Source: Leucobacter exalbidus (GTDB lineage: Bacteria; Actinomycetota; Actinomycetes; Actinomycetales; Microbacteriaceae). Taken from it: a stretch of 64,000 bases of DNA. Under the pieces are notes generated by a model that saw only the letters and a list, made by a program, of their open reading frames with translations, was not told the origin of the DNA and did no database searches. The stretch spans positions 2,356,001 through 2,420,000 of the forward strand of contig NZ_JAFIDA010000001.1 of assembly GCF_017834145.1 (NCBI RefSeq), in the 5' to 3' direction. Shown one piece after another: positions 42,691 through 50,772 of the stretch. A program made the translations under genes and the position numbers. Positions within the stretch are counted from its first letter, which is position 1. Each line of letters starts with the position of its first letter.

Positions 42691-42703
42691 TGAACAGTGT
42701 TCT
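42691..42703. promoter_or_regulatory. Candidate TetR half-operator near the permease promoter
   Basis: TGAAC-AGT-GTTCT, matching TGAAC-GTC-GTTCT inside the operator at 44564-44588. On the minus strand it overlaps a possible promoter (TTCATT, 17 bases, TAAACT) about 80 bases before the permease start. Confidence 0.5.
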
Positions 42704-42740
42704 CTGGGTGCTGGGAACGCGAATTTTGATCCGGATCCCG

Positions 42741-42821
42741 CCGCATACGCCGCAACGGCGCTTGCTCCGTATCGAATCGAGGATTCGAGGGAGCAATCGC
42801 CGTTGCTGGGCGTACTGCGGA
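42741..42821. repeat. Long compound hairpin (about 80 bases)
   Basis: Nested inverted repeats: CCGCATACGCC / GGCGTACTGCGG (outer), GCAACGGCG / CGCCGTTGC, TTGCTCC / GGAGCAA and CGAAT / ATTCG. It occupies most of the gap between the amidohydrolase stop (42849) and the permease promoter. It probably ends amidohydrolase transcription, but is longer than the other terminators here. Confidence 0.65.
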
Positions 42822-42848
42822 GCGCGCTGCCGGTCGCGAGTTGCCGCG

Positions 42849-44474
42849 CTAGTTCTTGGCGTAGGTTACATCGCCCGCAAGCCAGGTGCCGCGTACTTCA
42901 AGCTCGGGCACCAGCTCGGGGGCCACCTCGAGTGGGTTCGCCGAGAGCCACACGAGGTCAGCGACCCGCCCCACCTCGAGGGATCCGCGATCGTGCGCGA
43001 GTGCCTGGCGCGCAATGCCCTCGGTGTATGCCGCGTAGGCGGTGGCGGGCGAAATGCACTCGTCGGGCAGCCACGTGGGGTCTTCAGGGTTCGTGACATC
43101 GCGGCGCGTGACGGCGGTCGCGAACGCCGGGCGCCAATCCTTCGTGGTGACGGGCCAATCGCTGCCAAACGACACCGTCGCACCCGAGCGCGCAATCGAG
43201 CCGATCAGGTACTGCCACGAGTCGCGGTCGTGCCCAATATGGGGGATCGTGAGCGACTGCATCACCGCGTCGCACTGCGCCCAGTAGGGCTCAAAGTTGG
43301 CGATCACGCCGAGCTGCGCAAACCGCTCAACATCGGCGGGGGCGAGCATCGCGACGTGCGCGACGACGTGGTGGCGGTCGCGCCCGGGGTCGACGTCGCG
43401 CGCCGCCTCGAGCGCGTCGAGGGCGATGCGCACCGCGCGATCACCGATCGCGTGCAGGTGCAGCTGGAAGCCCGCGGCATCGAGCGCGGCCACGGCCGCG
43501 GTCAGATCGTCTTCGCTCCAGTTCGCCAGCCCGCGATCACCCGGGGTGTCTGCGTAGTCATCGGTGAGGGCGGCGGTGTGGTTCTCGATGACGCCGTCAA
43601 CAAAGAACTTGATGGTCTCGGCGCTCAAGCGCGGGTGTGCGAGCGCGCGAATCTCCTTGCGCACCGCGATGAACTCGGCGATCTGCTCGCGCCAGTTCGC
43701 GGGGTCGGCGCGCAACGCCAGGTTGACGCGCGTGTGTAGCCGGTCGGTGCGGGCGGCGACGCGGTAGGTGTCAAGATCTGCGGGATCAACCCACGCATCT
43801 TGCACCCACGTCGTGCCCTGCTCGGCGTACGCCAGCGTCGCGGCCTCGAGGGCGCTCACGCGCGTCTCGAGGGCAAAGGCGGGCACCACGTTCGCGAGCA
43901 AATCGTTCGCCGCGGCCTCCTGCAAGGTGCCCAGCGGGGCGCCGTTCTTGCGGCGCAAAATGCGACCGAGCTCGGGGTCAGGGGTGTCTGCCGTGATGCC
44001 CGCGGCCTTGAGGGCCGCCGTGTTTACCCACACCGTGTGGTAATCCCACGACCGCAGCACGGTGGGCGTATCGCCCGTCACCTCGTCGAGCCAGCGGGCA
44101 TCAAACCGGCCGCCAGGCGCAAACGTCGCGTCGTAACTGGCGCCCACGATCCACTCGGCGCTGGGGTTCTGCTGCTTCCACGTCTTCACAGCATCGAGGA
44201 TCCCCGCGAGATCCTTCGCCTCGCGCACCGCGGGGCCCTGGGCCTCGAGGCCGCCGAGCACGGGGTGCGCGTGGCCCTCACCCACGGCAGGGGCAAGCGT
44301 GCCGCCCGCAAGATCGATGGTCTGTGCGCCATCTTGCGAGGCGAGATCGAGGGCCGCGCACCCGTGGGCCACCACGCGCCCGGCCTCGATGGCCAATGCC
44401 TCGGTGAGCTCAGTACTGCCATCGGCTCGCGCTGCCACCACAATGGTGCCGCCGGTAAACACGGTGAGGGTCAT
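42849..44474 (-). CDS. YtcJ-type amidohydrolase (amidohydrolase_3)
   Basis: 541-residue metal-dependent hydrolase. Blocks: VGEGHAHPVLGG (HxH metal ligands), ATFAPGGRFDARWLDEV, HLHAIGDRAVRIALDALE and VSFGSDWPVTTKDWRPAFATAV (the S-DWP Asp). The C-terminal strand GSLEVGRVADLVWLSANPLE closes the beta sandwich. Relatives hydrolyse N-formyl or N-acyl compounds and amides. ATG start after TTAAGGACC. Divergent from the TetR gene, whose candidate operator lies between them; the permease downstream on the same strand may bring in the substrate. Confidence 0.88.
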   Translation of the reverse strand: MTLTVFTGGTIVVAARADGSTELTEALAIEAGRVVAHGCAALDLASQDGAQTIDLAGGTLAPAVGEGHAHPVLGGLEAQGPAVREAKDLAGILDAVKTWKQQNPSAEWIVGASYDATFAPGGRFDARWLDEVTGDTPTVLRSWDYHTVWVNTAALKAAGITADTPDPELGRILRRKNGAPLGTLQEAAANDLLANVVPAFALETRVSALEAATLAYAEQGTTWVQDAWVDPADLDTYRVAARTDRLHTRVNLALRADPANWREQIAEFIAVRKEIRALAHPRLSAETIKFFVDGVIENHTAALTDDYADTPGDRGLANWSEDDLTAAVAALDAAGFQLHLHAIGDRAVRIALDALEAARDVDPGRDRHHVVAHVAMLAPADVERFAQLGVIANFEPYWAQCDAVMQSLTIPHIGHDRDSWQYLIGSIARSGATVSFGSDWPVTTKDWRPAFATAVTRRDVTNPEDPTWLPDECISPATAYAAYTEGIARQALAHDRGSLEVGRVADLVWLSANPLEVAPELVPELEVRGTWLAGDVTYAKN

Positions 44475-44563
44475 ATCGGGGTCCTTAAGCGTTTGGAGCT
44501 GGGGTGCGTGCGGGCGCGGGTTGCAGCGGCAAATGCAGCTGCGGTGACGCGGCGCAAAAACTT

Positions 44564-44588
44564 GTTAAATGAACGTCGTTCTTTTAAC
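44564..44588. promoter_or_regulatory. Candidate TetR operator
   Basis: 25-bp inverted repeat, GTTAAATGAACG / CGTTCTTTTAAC with a single central T, 11 of 12 arm positions pairing. It lies in the 241-base gap between the divergent amidohydrolase and tetR genes, about 90 bases from the amidohydrolase start. The core TGAAC-N3-GTTCT recurs at 42691-42703. Confidence 0.7.
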
Positions 44589-44715
44589 CTCGAGTTGACC
44601 CTAGTCGAATCTTAGGCGCCGCGCAATCAGTTGTCAGTCGCGCAATCTGCCCGGCCAGACGCGCGCACCCGGGGCCGCACGCACGGGATACAGTGGCAGC
44701 AACGATAGGAGCAAC

Positions 44716-45405
44716 GTGGCACACCTAGAACGCACCGAGCCTGGCGCCGACACCGCGAAACGCAGCGTGGGCAGGCCGAAGCAGAGCGTTCTGTCATCGC
44801 GCCTCATCATGGAAACCGGGCTGCAACTCATCGACGAGAACGGCGCCGAGGGGGCCGGTATGCGCGCCATCGCGAAGCGCCTCGGCGTGCGCCCGTCAGC
44901 CCTGTACAACCACATCAGCGGCCAGGCAGAACTGGTCGCGGGGGTGCGCGAACTCATCTGCGAACGCATCTCAACCGAAGCTTTTGACCGCCTGCCGTGG
45001 GACGAAGGGCTCGAGGAGTGGGCGCGGCACTACCGCGCGGCCTTCGCCTCGCACCCCGCAACGATCGCGCTGCTCGCCGTGACCCCCCTGATGGGCGCGG
45101 GCTCAACGACCCACATGTACGACCGCGTCGTCGAAGCGCTCGTGCGCGGCGGATGGGCTGAAGACCGCGTGCTCGTGATGATCGTGGCGCTCGAGTCGTT
45201 TATCTTGGGGTCGGCCCTCGACCTCGCCGCGGCCGACGACATGCTCGATCCGGGGCCCGAAAGCGACGCCGAATCATTCGGGCGCGCGTATCGAGCGCGC
45301 GCCGATTCCCTCGCCAGTCATGCCGTGCGCCCGGCAGACGCCTCGTTCGAGGTCGGCCTGCGCGCCCTCATCGCGGGCTTTCGGGCCGAGCTCGCTGGCG
45401 TGTAA
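44716..45405 (+). CDS. TetR family transcriptional regulator
   Basis: 229-residue repressor. The HTH is in residues about 25-75: SSRLIMETGLQLIDENGAEGAGMRAIAKRLGVRPSALYNHISGQAELV, with ALYNHI as the recognition-helix end. The C-terminal helical ligand domain (ATIALLAVTPLMGAGSTTHMYDRV) resembles TetR_C. The start is the GTG at 44716 after ATAGGAGCAAC. Divergence from the amidohydrolase gene and the palindrome between them point to local control. A terminator follows at once. Confidence 0.9.
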   Translation: MAHLERTEPGADTAKRSVGRPKQSVLSSRLIMETGLQLIDENGAEGAGMRAIAKRLGVRPSALYNHISGQAELVAGVRELICERISTEAFDRLPWDEGLEEWARHYRAAFASHPATIALLAVTPLMGAGSTTHMYDRVVEALVRGGWAEDRVLVMIVALESFILGSALDLAAADDMLDPGPESDAESFGRAYRARADSLASHAVRPADASFEVGLRALIAGFRAELAGV

Positions 45406-45415
45406 TGACACAAAA

Positions 45416-45447
45416 CAGGCCCCGGATCACTGATGATCCGGAGCCTG
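45416..45447. terminator. Bidirectional intrinsic terminator
   Basis: 14-bp arms CAGGCCCCGGATCA / TGATCCGGAGCCTG with one mismatch around CTGA, between tetR and the convergent purU gene. Confidence 0.82.
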
Positions 45448-45496
45448 CTGCGCATGAATTTCGTGCGATTGCCTGGTGCTATGCGGTTGCCCGGTG

Positions 45497-46381
45497 CTAG
45501 CGGAAGATAATCGTGCGCTCACCGTCGGCGAGCACGCGGTTCTCGGCAAACCACTTAACTGCGTTGCGCAGCGCGCGCGACTCGATGTCTTGGCCGAGCA
45601 GCGTGAGCTCGCGCACCGAATACGAGTGATCCACGCGCACGGTGTCTTGCTCGATGATCGGGCCCTCGTCGAGATCTGAGGTCACGAAGTGCGCGGTGGC
45701 ACCGATGAGCTTCACGCCGCGCTGGTGCGCCTGCTTGTAGGGGTTGGCACCCTTGAATCCGGGCAAGAACGAGTGGTGAATGTTGATGGCCTTACCCGCG
45801 AGCGCTTCGCACAGCTCGGGGGAGAGGATCTGCATGTAGCGGGCGAGCACGACGAGCTCGATGTTCTGCTCTTCAACGACCTCGAGCACGCGGGCCTCGA
45901 ACGCGGCCTTGTCTTCTTTGCCTGCGATGGCGCGGTGCTCGAAGGGCACGTTGTAGAACTCGGCGATGTCGCGCACGGCCTCGTGGTTCGAGAGCACCAG
46001 GGGCACCTCGATCGACAGCTGACCGCCGCGCTGACGGTACAGCAGGTCGTTGACGCAGTGAGTGGCCGTCGACGCGAGCAGCAGGGTGCGCACTGGGCGA
46101 CCGGCGCGGTCGAGGCGCCAGGTCATGTGGTACCGCTCGGTCACGGGCGCGAGGGCCGATGCGAAGCGGGCATCGAAGGTGTCGGGCTGGGCGACGGCCT
46201 CAACCTGCAGGCGCATGAAGAAACGACCGGTGTCTGCAGAAGCGAACTGCTGGCTCTCGGCGATGTTGCCGCCCGCCGCGACGATCGCACCGCTGATCGC
46301 GTGCACGATGCCCGGGCCGTCGATGCAAGAAAGGGTCAATACCCACTGAGAGTTAGCGTTGGTTGCTTCAAGAGAGGTCAC
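45497..46381 (-). CDS. purU: Formyltetrahydrofolate deformylase
   Basis: 294 residues. It hydrolyses 10-formyl-THF to THF and formate, balancing one-carbon pools and supplying formate. Residues about 10-85 form an ACT domain (WVLTLSCIDGPGIVHAISGAIV), which senses glycine/methionine in E. coli PurU. The hydrolase domain carries the N-H-D triad: INIHHSFLPGFKGANPY and TSDLDEGPIIEQD. The GTG at 46381 (VTSLEATNANSQWVL) is the likely start since the longer frame to 46447 has an unlike N-terminus. Divergent from glyA, another enzyme of the same pool, across a 318-base gap that holds the ZTP riboswitch. Confidence 0.9.
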   Translation of the reverse strand: MTSLEATNANSQWVLTLSCIDGPGIVHAISGAIVAAGGNIAESQQFASADTGRFFMRLQVEAVAQPDTFDARFASALAPVTERYHMTWRLDRAGRPVRTLLLASTATHCVNDLLYRQRGGQLSIEVPLVLSNHEAVRDIAEFYNVPFEHRAIAGKEDKAAFEARVLEVVEEQNIELVVLARYMQILSPELCEALAGKAINIHHSFLPGFKGANPYKQAHQRGVKLIGATAHFVTSDLDEGPIIEQDTVRVDHSYSVRELTLLGQDIESRALRNAVKWFAENRVLADGERTIIFR

Positions 46382-46604
46382 GGTATTCAAGGTTATCCGA
46401 TTGTGCTGAAAGGGTTGGTGTGGGGCTGGTGACGTGCACGGGCGCATCGAACGACGTCAGCCAGGACGTCAGCCAGAGAGTCGCGACGTCAGCCTGCGAG
46501 CACTTCGGATCGTGACCGGGGAAGCGCGCCCGGGAAGTAACGCCAGATGACGCAATATCAGATAGTCGCGCCCACTCTAAAGGCGAGAGTTGCTAAGCTA
46601 TGAA

Positions 46605-46678
46605 GCGTCGTGACTGGCGTGCAGATGGGCCACCATCGGGGAACGACATCTTTAGTCAAGGCCGCTCGCCTGGGTCGC
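46605..46678 (+). promoter_or_regulatory. ZTP (pfl) riboswitch upstream of glyA
   Basis: The conserved pfl elements are present in order: GTCGTGACTGGCG (46607-46619), a variable hairpin (GATGGGCCACCATC), GGGGAACGAC (46638-46647), whose CGAC closes on GTCG, then GCCGCTCGCCTGGGTC (46661-46676), the pseudoknotted 3' domain. It ends about ten bases before the glyA ribosome binding site (ATGGAGGAAG), so ZTP/ZMP binding should free translation. ZTP signals 10-formyl-THF shortage and glyA and folD are known targets of this class. The rest of the gap, 46382-46604, shows only promoter-like sequence. Confidence 0.87.
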
Positions 46679-46699
46679 AAAATTCATGGAGGAAGATCT

Positions 46700-47983
46700 A
46701 TGTCAACCCAGTCAGAATTCTTTAACGAGCCGCTCGAAACTGTCGATCCTGAGATCGCAGCAGTTCTCAAGAACGAGCTTGGCCGTCAGCGCAACACGCT
46801 CGAGATGATTGCGAGCGAGAACTTCGTACCGCGCGCGATCCTCGAAGCGCAGGGCTCGGTGCTCACCAACAAGTACGCCGAGGGCTACCCCGGCCGCCGC
46901 TACTACGGTGGCTGCGAATTCGTCGACGTTGCAGAGGATCTCGCACGCGACCGCGCAAAGTCGCTCTTCGGCGCCGCATACGCCAACGTGCAGCCCCACT
47001 CGGGCGCCTCGGCCAACGCCGCAGTGCTCTCGGCAATCGCTGAGCCCGGCGACACCATCCTCGGCCTCGAGCTGTCACACGGTGGCCACCTCACCCACGG
47101 CATGAAGCTGAACTTCTCGGGCAAGCTCTACAACGTCGCCTCGTACGGCGTTGACCCCGAGACGTTCCTCGTCGACATGGACGTTGTGCGCCAGAAGGCA
47201 CTCGAGACCAAGCCCAAGGTCATCATCGCTGGCTGGTCGGCATACCCCCGCACGCTCGACTTCGCCGCATTCCGCGCGATTGCCGACGAAGTGGGCGCCA
47301 CCCTGTGGGTAGACATGGCTCACTTCGCTGGCCTCGTTGCCGCGGGCCTGTACCCCAACCCGGTGCCCCACGCACACGTTGTTTCGTCGACCGTGCACAA
47401 GACCATCGGCGGCCCCCGCTCGGGCTTCATCCTCACGAACGACCTTGAGCTCTACAAGAAGATCAACTCGAACGTGTTCCCCGGCCAGCAGGGCGGCCCG
47501 CTAATGCATGTCATCGCTGCCAAGGCAACCGCGTTCAAGCTCGCCGCCACCGACGAGTTCAAGGATCGCCAGGTGCGCACCCTCTCAGGCTCGAAGCTGC
47601 TCGCTGCCGCGCTCACGACCGAGGCCTCGAAGGCTGCCGGCGTTGACGTGCTCACCGGCGGCACCGACGTGCACCTCGTGCTCGCCGATCTGCGCCACTC
47701 GTCACTCGACGGCCAGCAGGCCGAAGACGCGCTGCACAACGTGGGCATCACGGTGAACCGCAACTCGGTTCCCTTCGACCCCCGCCCGCCGATGGTTACC
47801 AGCGGCCTGCGCATCGGTACCCCCGCACTCGCGACCCGTGGCTTCGGCGACGTAGAGTTCGCTGAGGTTGCCGACATCATCGCGCTCACGCTGCAGCAGA
47901 CGGGCGACCTTGAGGCGCTGAAGGCTCGCGTTACCGCGCTTGCCGACGCATTCCCCCTCTACCCCGGCCTGGAGCAGTGGTAA
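46700..47983 (+). CDS. glyA: Serine hydroxymethyltransferase
   Basis: 427-residue PLP enzyme converting serine and THF to glycine and 5,10-methylene-THF. [41 protein letters not shown] and the Schiff-base stretch [15 protein letters not shown] are diagnostic. The ATG at 46700 sits after GGAGGAAG; the longer frame upstream reads through the riboswitch. It heads a glyA-folD unit. Confidence 0.97.
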   Translation: MSTQSEFFNEPLETVDPEIAAVLKNELGRQRNTLEMIASENFVPRAILEAQGSVLTNKYAEGYPGRRYYGGCEFVDVAEDLARDRAKSLFGAAYANVQPHSGASANAAVLSAIAEPGDTILGLELSHGGHLTHGMKLNFSGKLYNVASYGVDPETFLVDMDVVRQKALETKPKVIIAGWSAYPRTLDFAAFRAIADEVGATLWVDMAHFAGLVAAGLYPNPVPHAHVVSSTVHKTIGGPRSGFILTNDLELYKKINSNVFPGQQGGPLMHVIAAKATAFKLAATDEFKDRQVRTLSGSKLLAAALTTEASKAAGVDVLTGGTDVHLVLADLRHSSLDGQQAEDALHNVGITVNRNSVPFDPRPPMVTSGLRIGTPALATRGFGDVEFAEVADIIALTLQQTGDLEALKARVTALADAFPLYPGLEQW

Positions 47984-47988
47984 CCCAC

Positions 47989-48885
47989 GTGACTGATTCT
48001 CAGCAGACCGCTCAGAAGCTTGATGGCACCGCCGCTGCGGCCGCCATCAAAGCTGAGCTCACCGAGCGTGTAGCCGCGCTCGCCGCGCAGGGCGTTGTGC
48101 CCGGGCTCGCCACTGTGCTCGTGGGCGCAGACCCCGGGTCGCAGTGGTACGTCGCGGGCAAGCACCGCGACTGCGCCGAGGTGGGTATTTCGTCGCTCAA
48201 GCGCGAGCTGCCCGAGACGGTCACCCAGGAGGAACTTGAGGTCGTCATTGCCGAGCTCAACGCGAACCCCGAGTGCACCGGTTACATCGTGCAGCTACCG
48301 CTGCCCAAACACATCGACACCGATCGCATTCTCGAGTGCATCGATCCCAATAAGGATGCCGATGGGCTGCACCCGACTAACCTCGGGCGCCTCGTGCTCA
48401 ACGCCAACACCGAGATCACCTCGCCGCTGCCGTGCACGCCGCGCGGTGTGATCGAGCTCGTTGAGCGCAACGGTCTGTCGTGGGCTGGCAAGCACGTGGT
48501 CGTGGTGGGTCGCGGGGTAACCGTGGGCCGTCCGATCGGGCCGCTGCTCACGCGCCGCGAGTACAACGCAACCGTGACGCTCACCCACACGGGCACGAAG
48601 GATCTCGGCGCTGAACTGCGTCGGGCCGACGTGATCGTGGCCGCCGCTGGTGTCGAAGGCATCGTGCGGGCAGAAGACGTGAAGCCGGGCGCGATCGTGC
48701 TCGACGTGGGCGTCTCGCGCAAAACTGATCCCGAGACCGGCAAGAGCCGCGTCGTGGGTGACGTCGATCCCGCCGTCGCAAACGTCGCATCGTGGATCTC
48801 ACCCAATCCGGGTGGGGTCGGTCCGATGACCCGCGCACTGCTGCTCAAGAACGTGGTTGAGATGGCTGAGCGCGCTCAGGCGTAA
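47989..48885 (+). CDS. folD: Methylenetetrahydrofolate dehydrogenase/cyclohydrolase
   Basis: 298-residue bifunctional enzyme making 10-formyl-THF from 5,10-methylene-THF with NADP. Seen: the catalytic Tyr/Lys stretch [25 protein letters not shown], the [14 protein letters not shown] block, [14 protein letters not shown] (NADP site; the usual SxxVGxP is VTVGRP) and [11 protein letters not shown]. The GTG at 47989 is chosen, five bases after the glyA stop; the GTG at 47977 overlapping glyA is the alternative. Served by the same riboswitch transcript. Confidence 0.95.
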   Translation: MTDSQQTAQKLDGTAAAAAIKAELTERVAALAAQGVVPGLATVLVGADPGSQWYVAGKHRDCAEVGISSLKRELPETVTQEELEVVIAELNANPECTGYIVQLPLPKHIDTDRILECIDPNKDADGLHPTNLGRLVLNANTEITSPLPCTPRGVIELVERNGLSWAGKHVVVVGRGVTVGRPIGPLLTRREYNATVTLTHTGTKDLGAELRRADVIVAAAGVEGIVRAEDVKPGAIVLDVGVSRKTDPETGKSRVVGDVDPAVANVASWISPNPGGVGPMTRALLLKNVVEMAERAQA

Positions 48886-48918
48886 CGAAGCAACTGGCTC
48901 CGGATCACCCGGTGCCGC

Positions 48919-48966
48919 ACACAGGCCCCTGGTCATCACTTCTGAGTGGTGGCCAGGGGCCTGTGT
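48919..48966. terminator. Terminator of glyA-folD
   Basis: 22-bp stem with two wobbles (arms 48919-48940 and 48945-48966) around TCTG. Confidence 0.88.
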
Positions 48967-49131
48967 GGTTTTGGCTGCGGTGGTCGGTGGGCAGAGATGA
49001 ATGGCGCGGCGTTGAGTGGTGGCGGGGTCAGCTTGCTCCCACCGGTGGGAAGTCATAGCCTAGCCAGAGGAAGCCTCCCGCCAATCAATAGCGTGCGTGA
49101 GGCGTGGGCCATCACAAATGATCGGAAGATT

Positions 49132-49920
49132 ATGCGAAACCTGCGGCAGCAACGAAGCCGAGTAATGTTCAGTCTGTTACTGGTCGCAGGGTGCGCAGTG
49201 ACAACGGTGGGTTGCGGCGCGAGCTCGCAGTCGGAAAAACCCGTCGCGGTTGAAGCGCCGGCCGAGAAATCGTCGAGCGATGTGCAGCGCAAAGCTGAGG
49301 TCGACGAGCTGACCCGCATGCAAGCGGCTGAGATTGAGCGGGCCGAGGCTGCCGCGCAGCAAGAGGCCGAAGATGCCGCGAAGACCGCGACCGCAAAAGC
49401 GGAGAAGGAAGCCGCGGCTGCTCAGAAAGCGGCTGATGCACGAGCAGCCGAAGCCGCTGCTGCCACCGCGGGGCTGGGCAGCTGCGAAGAGCTGTTGCCG
49501 ATCGACCAGGCCCGCGCAGAGCTGGAGGTCGATACCGTTCAGTTCTCCGAACAGTCCAACGATGCCGCGCGAGTGATCACCCATGGCGCCTATGGCCCCG
49601 CGGCGACTGCCGCCTTCTCTGCCGCAACTGACGCGCGTAGTTGTGTGTGGGTGATTCCCCAGTCAGACGGCTTTTTGTACTTCACCGTGGCCACGATCCC
49701 AGACGAAGCCCGCGAACAGTTCTTGGCAGCGTTGCGTGCTTCGGACTATGTCGAGTCAGCGGAACACGGCGTGCCTTCGTTCGAGCTCATGGTAGACGGC
49801 GTGGGGTGGGGCGGCGGCGAAGGCCCCGTACGATTCGCGTTTGTCGGGCCGCACGTCTACACCTCAGCGGCGTTCACCGGGCAGACGCTGATGGGGCGAG
49901 TCATACCTGCGCTCAGATAG
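49132..49920 (+). CDS. Hypothetical coiled-coil lipoprotein
   Basis: 262 residues, function unknown. A basic start (MRNLRQQRSR), hydrophobic core and the lipobox VGCGAS mark a lipoprotein. Residues about 45-115 are a long Ala/Glu/Lys helix (AAEIERAEAAAQQEAEDAAK and on), probably a coiled coil lifting the domain off the membrane. The C-terminal domain (about 120-262) contains two Cys (GSCEELL and RSCVWV) likely bridged, and resembles no family I recognise. The ATG at 49132 follows GGAAG; the longer frame to 48946 covers the terminator. Confidence 0.75.
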   Translation: MRNLRQQRSRVMFSLLLVAGCAVTTVGCGASSQSEKPVAVEAPAEKSSSDVQRKAEVDELTRMQAAEIERAEAAAQQEAEDAAKTATAKAEKEAAAAQKAADARAAEAAAATAGLGSCEELLPIDQARAELEVDTVQFSEQSNDAARVITHGAYGPAATAAFSAATDARSCVWVIPQSDGFLYFTVATIPDEAREQFLAALRASDYVESAEHGVPSFELMVDGVGWGGGEGPVRFAFVGPHVYTSAAFTGQTLMGRVIPALR

Positions 49921-50013
49921 GGCGTGCCCGTACGTAGCATCACAGGCAGCGGCGGTCGCGGGCAGCTGCGAGTTCTCGCCCCGTTCGCAGATGCCCGCTG
50001 GTAACGTGAACTC

Positions 50014-50724
50014 GTGACTGCATACGCTGTGATTTCTGCGCTCCCCGCCCTGCTCGGTATCGACTGGCTCGACCCCGAAACGCTGTTGAGGGCCGGTGGC
50101 TGGGCCGCACTGATCCTCGCGTGCGCGTTCGTGTTCCTTGAAACCGGCGTGCTCGTGCTCGCGTTCTTGCCCGGTGACTCCCTGCTGTTCACGGTGGGCC
50201 TGTTTACCGCGACCGGCATCATTGACGTGCCGATCTGGATCACCTGCGTGCTGCTGTTCTGCTTCGCCTTTGCCGGTGATCAGCTGGGCTTCACGATCGG
50301 GCGCAAGCTCGGCCCGGCCATCTTCAAAAAAGAGAAGAGCAAGTTCTTCAACCCCGAGAACGTTGAGCGCACGCACGTTTTCTTTGAAAAGCACGGCCCC
50401 AAGGCGATCATCATCGCCCGCTTCCTGCCCGTGTTTCGTGCCTTTGTGCCGGCCGCAGCCGGCATCGGCAACATGAGCCGCCGCCACTTTGCCGCTTACA
50501 ACGCGATCGGTGCCCTGCTGTGGGCGGTCGGTGTCACCCTGCTGGGCTTCTTCCTCGGGCAGATCGAGTTTGTGCGCGAGTACAGCGAGATCTTCATTAT
50601 CGTGCTCGTGCTGATCCCCGGTGTGCCGATCCTCTTCGAGCTGTGGCGTGCATTCCTCAGCTGGCGCGCGAAGCGCAAGGCCGAAGCTGCAGGCATGGCT
50701 GGAGACGTGGCCGACGCCGAATAA
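50014..50724 (+). CDS. DedA family membrane protein
   Basis: 236-residue polytopic protein with the VTT/DedA domain. Family signs: ETGVLVLAFLPGDSLLFTVG, GDQLGFTIGRKLG, FFEKHGPKAIIIARFLPVFRAFVPAAAG and LLWAVGVTLLGFFLG. The Arg and Pro of ARFLP-x-FR and the early Glu are the functional positions in DedA proteins. Members scramble or flip lipid carriers such as undecaprenyl phosphate. GTG start. Confidence 0.92.
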   Translation: MTAYAVISALPALLGIDWLDPETLLRAGGWAALILACAFVFLETGVLVLAFLPGDSLLFTVGLFTATGIIDVPIWITCVLLFCFAFAGDQLGFTIGRKLGPAIFKKEKSKFFNPENVERTHVFFEKHGPKAIIIARFLPVFRAFVPAAAGIGNMSRRHFAAYNAIGALLWAVGVTLLGFFLGQIEFVREYSEIFIIVLVLIPGVPILFELWRAFLSWRAKRKAEAAGMAGDVADAE

Positions 50725-50772
50725 CGTGCTGAAGGGGTGGCGTGCTGACGAGAGGTCGGCGCGCCACCCTTT

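Noticed and set aside
49132-49920. TolA-like envelope protein
   Set aside because: The Ala/Glu/Lys helix resembles TolA by composition only; the lipobox and C-terminal domain do not match.
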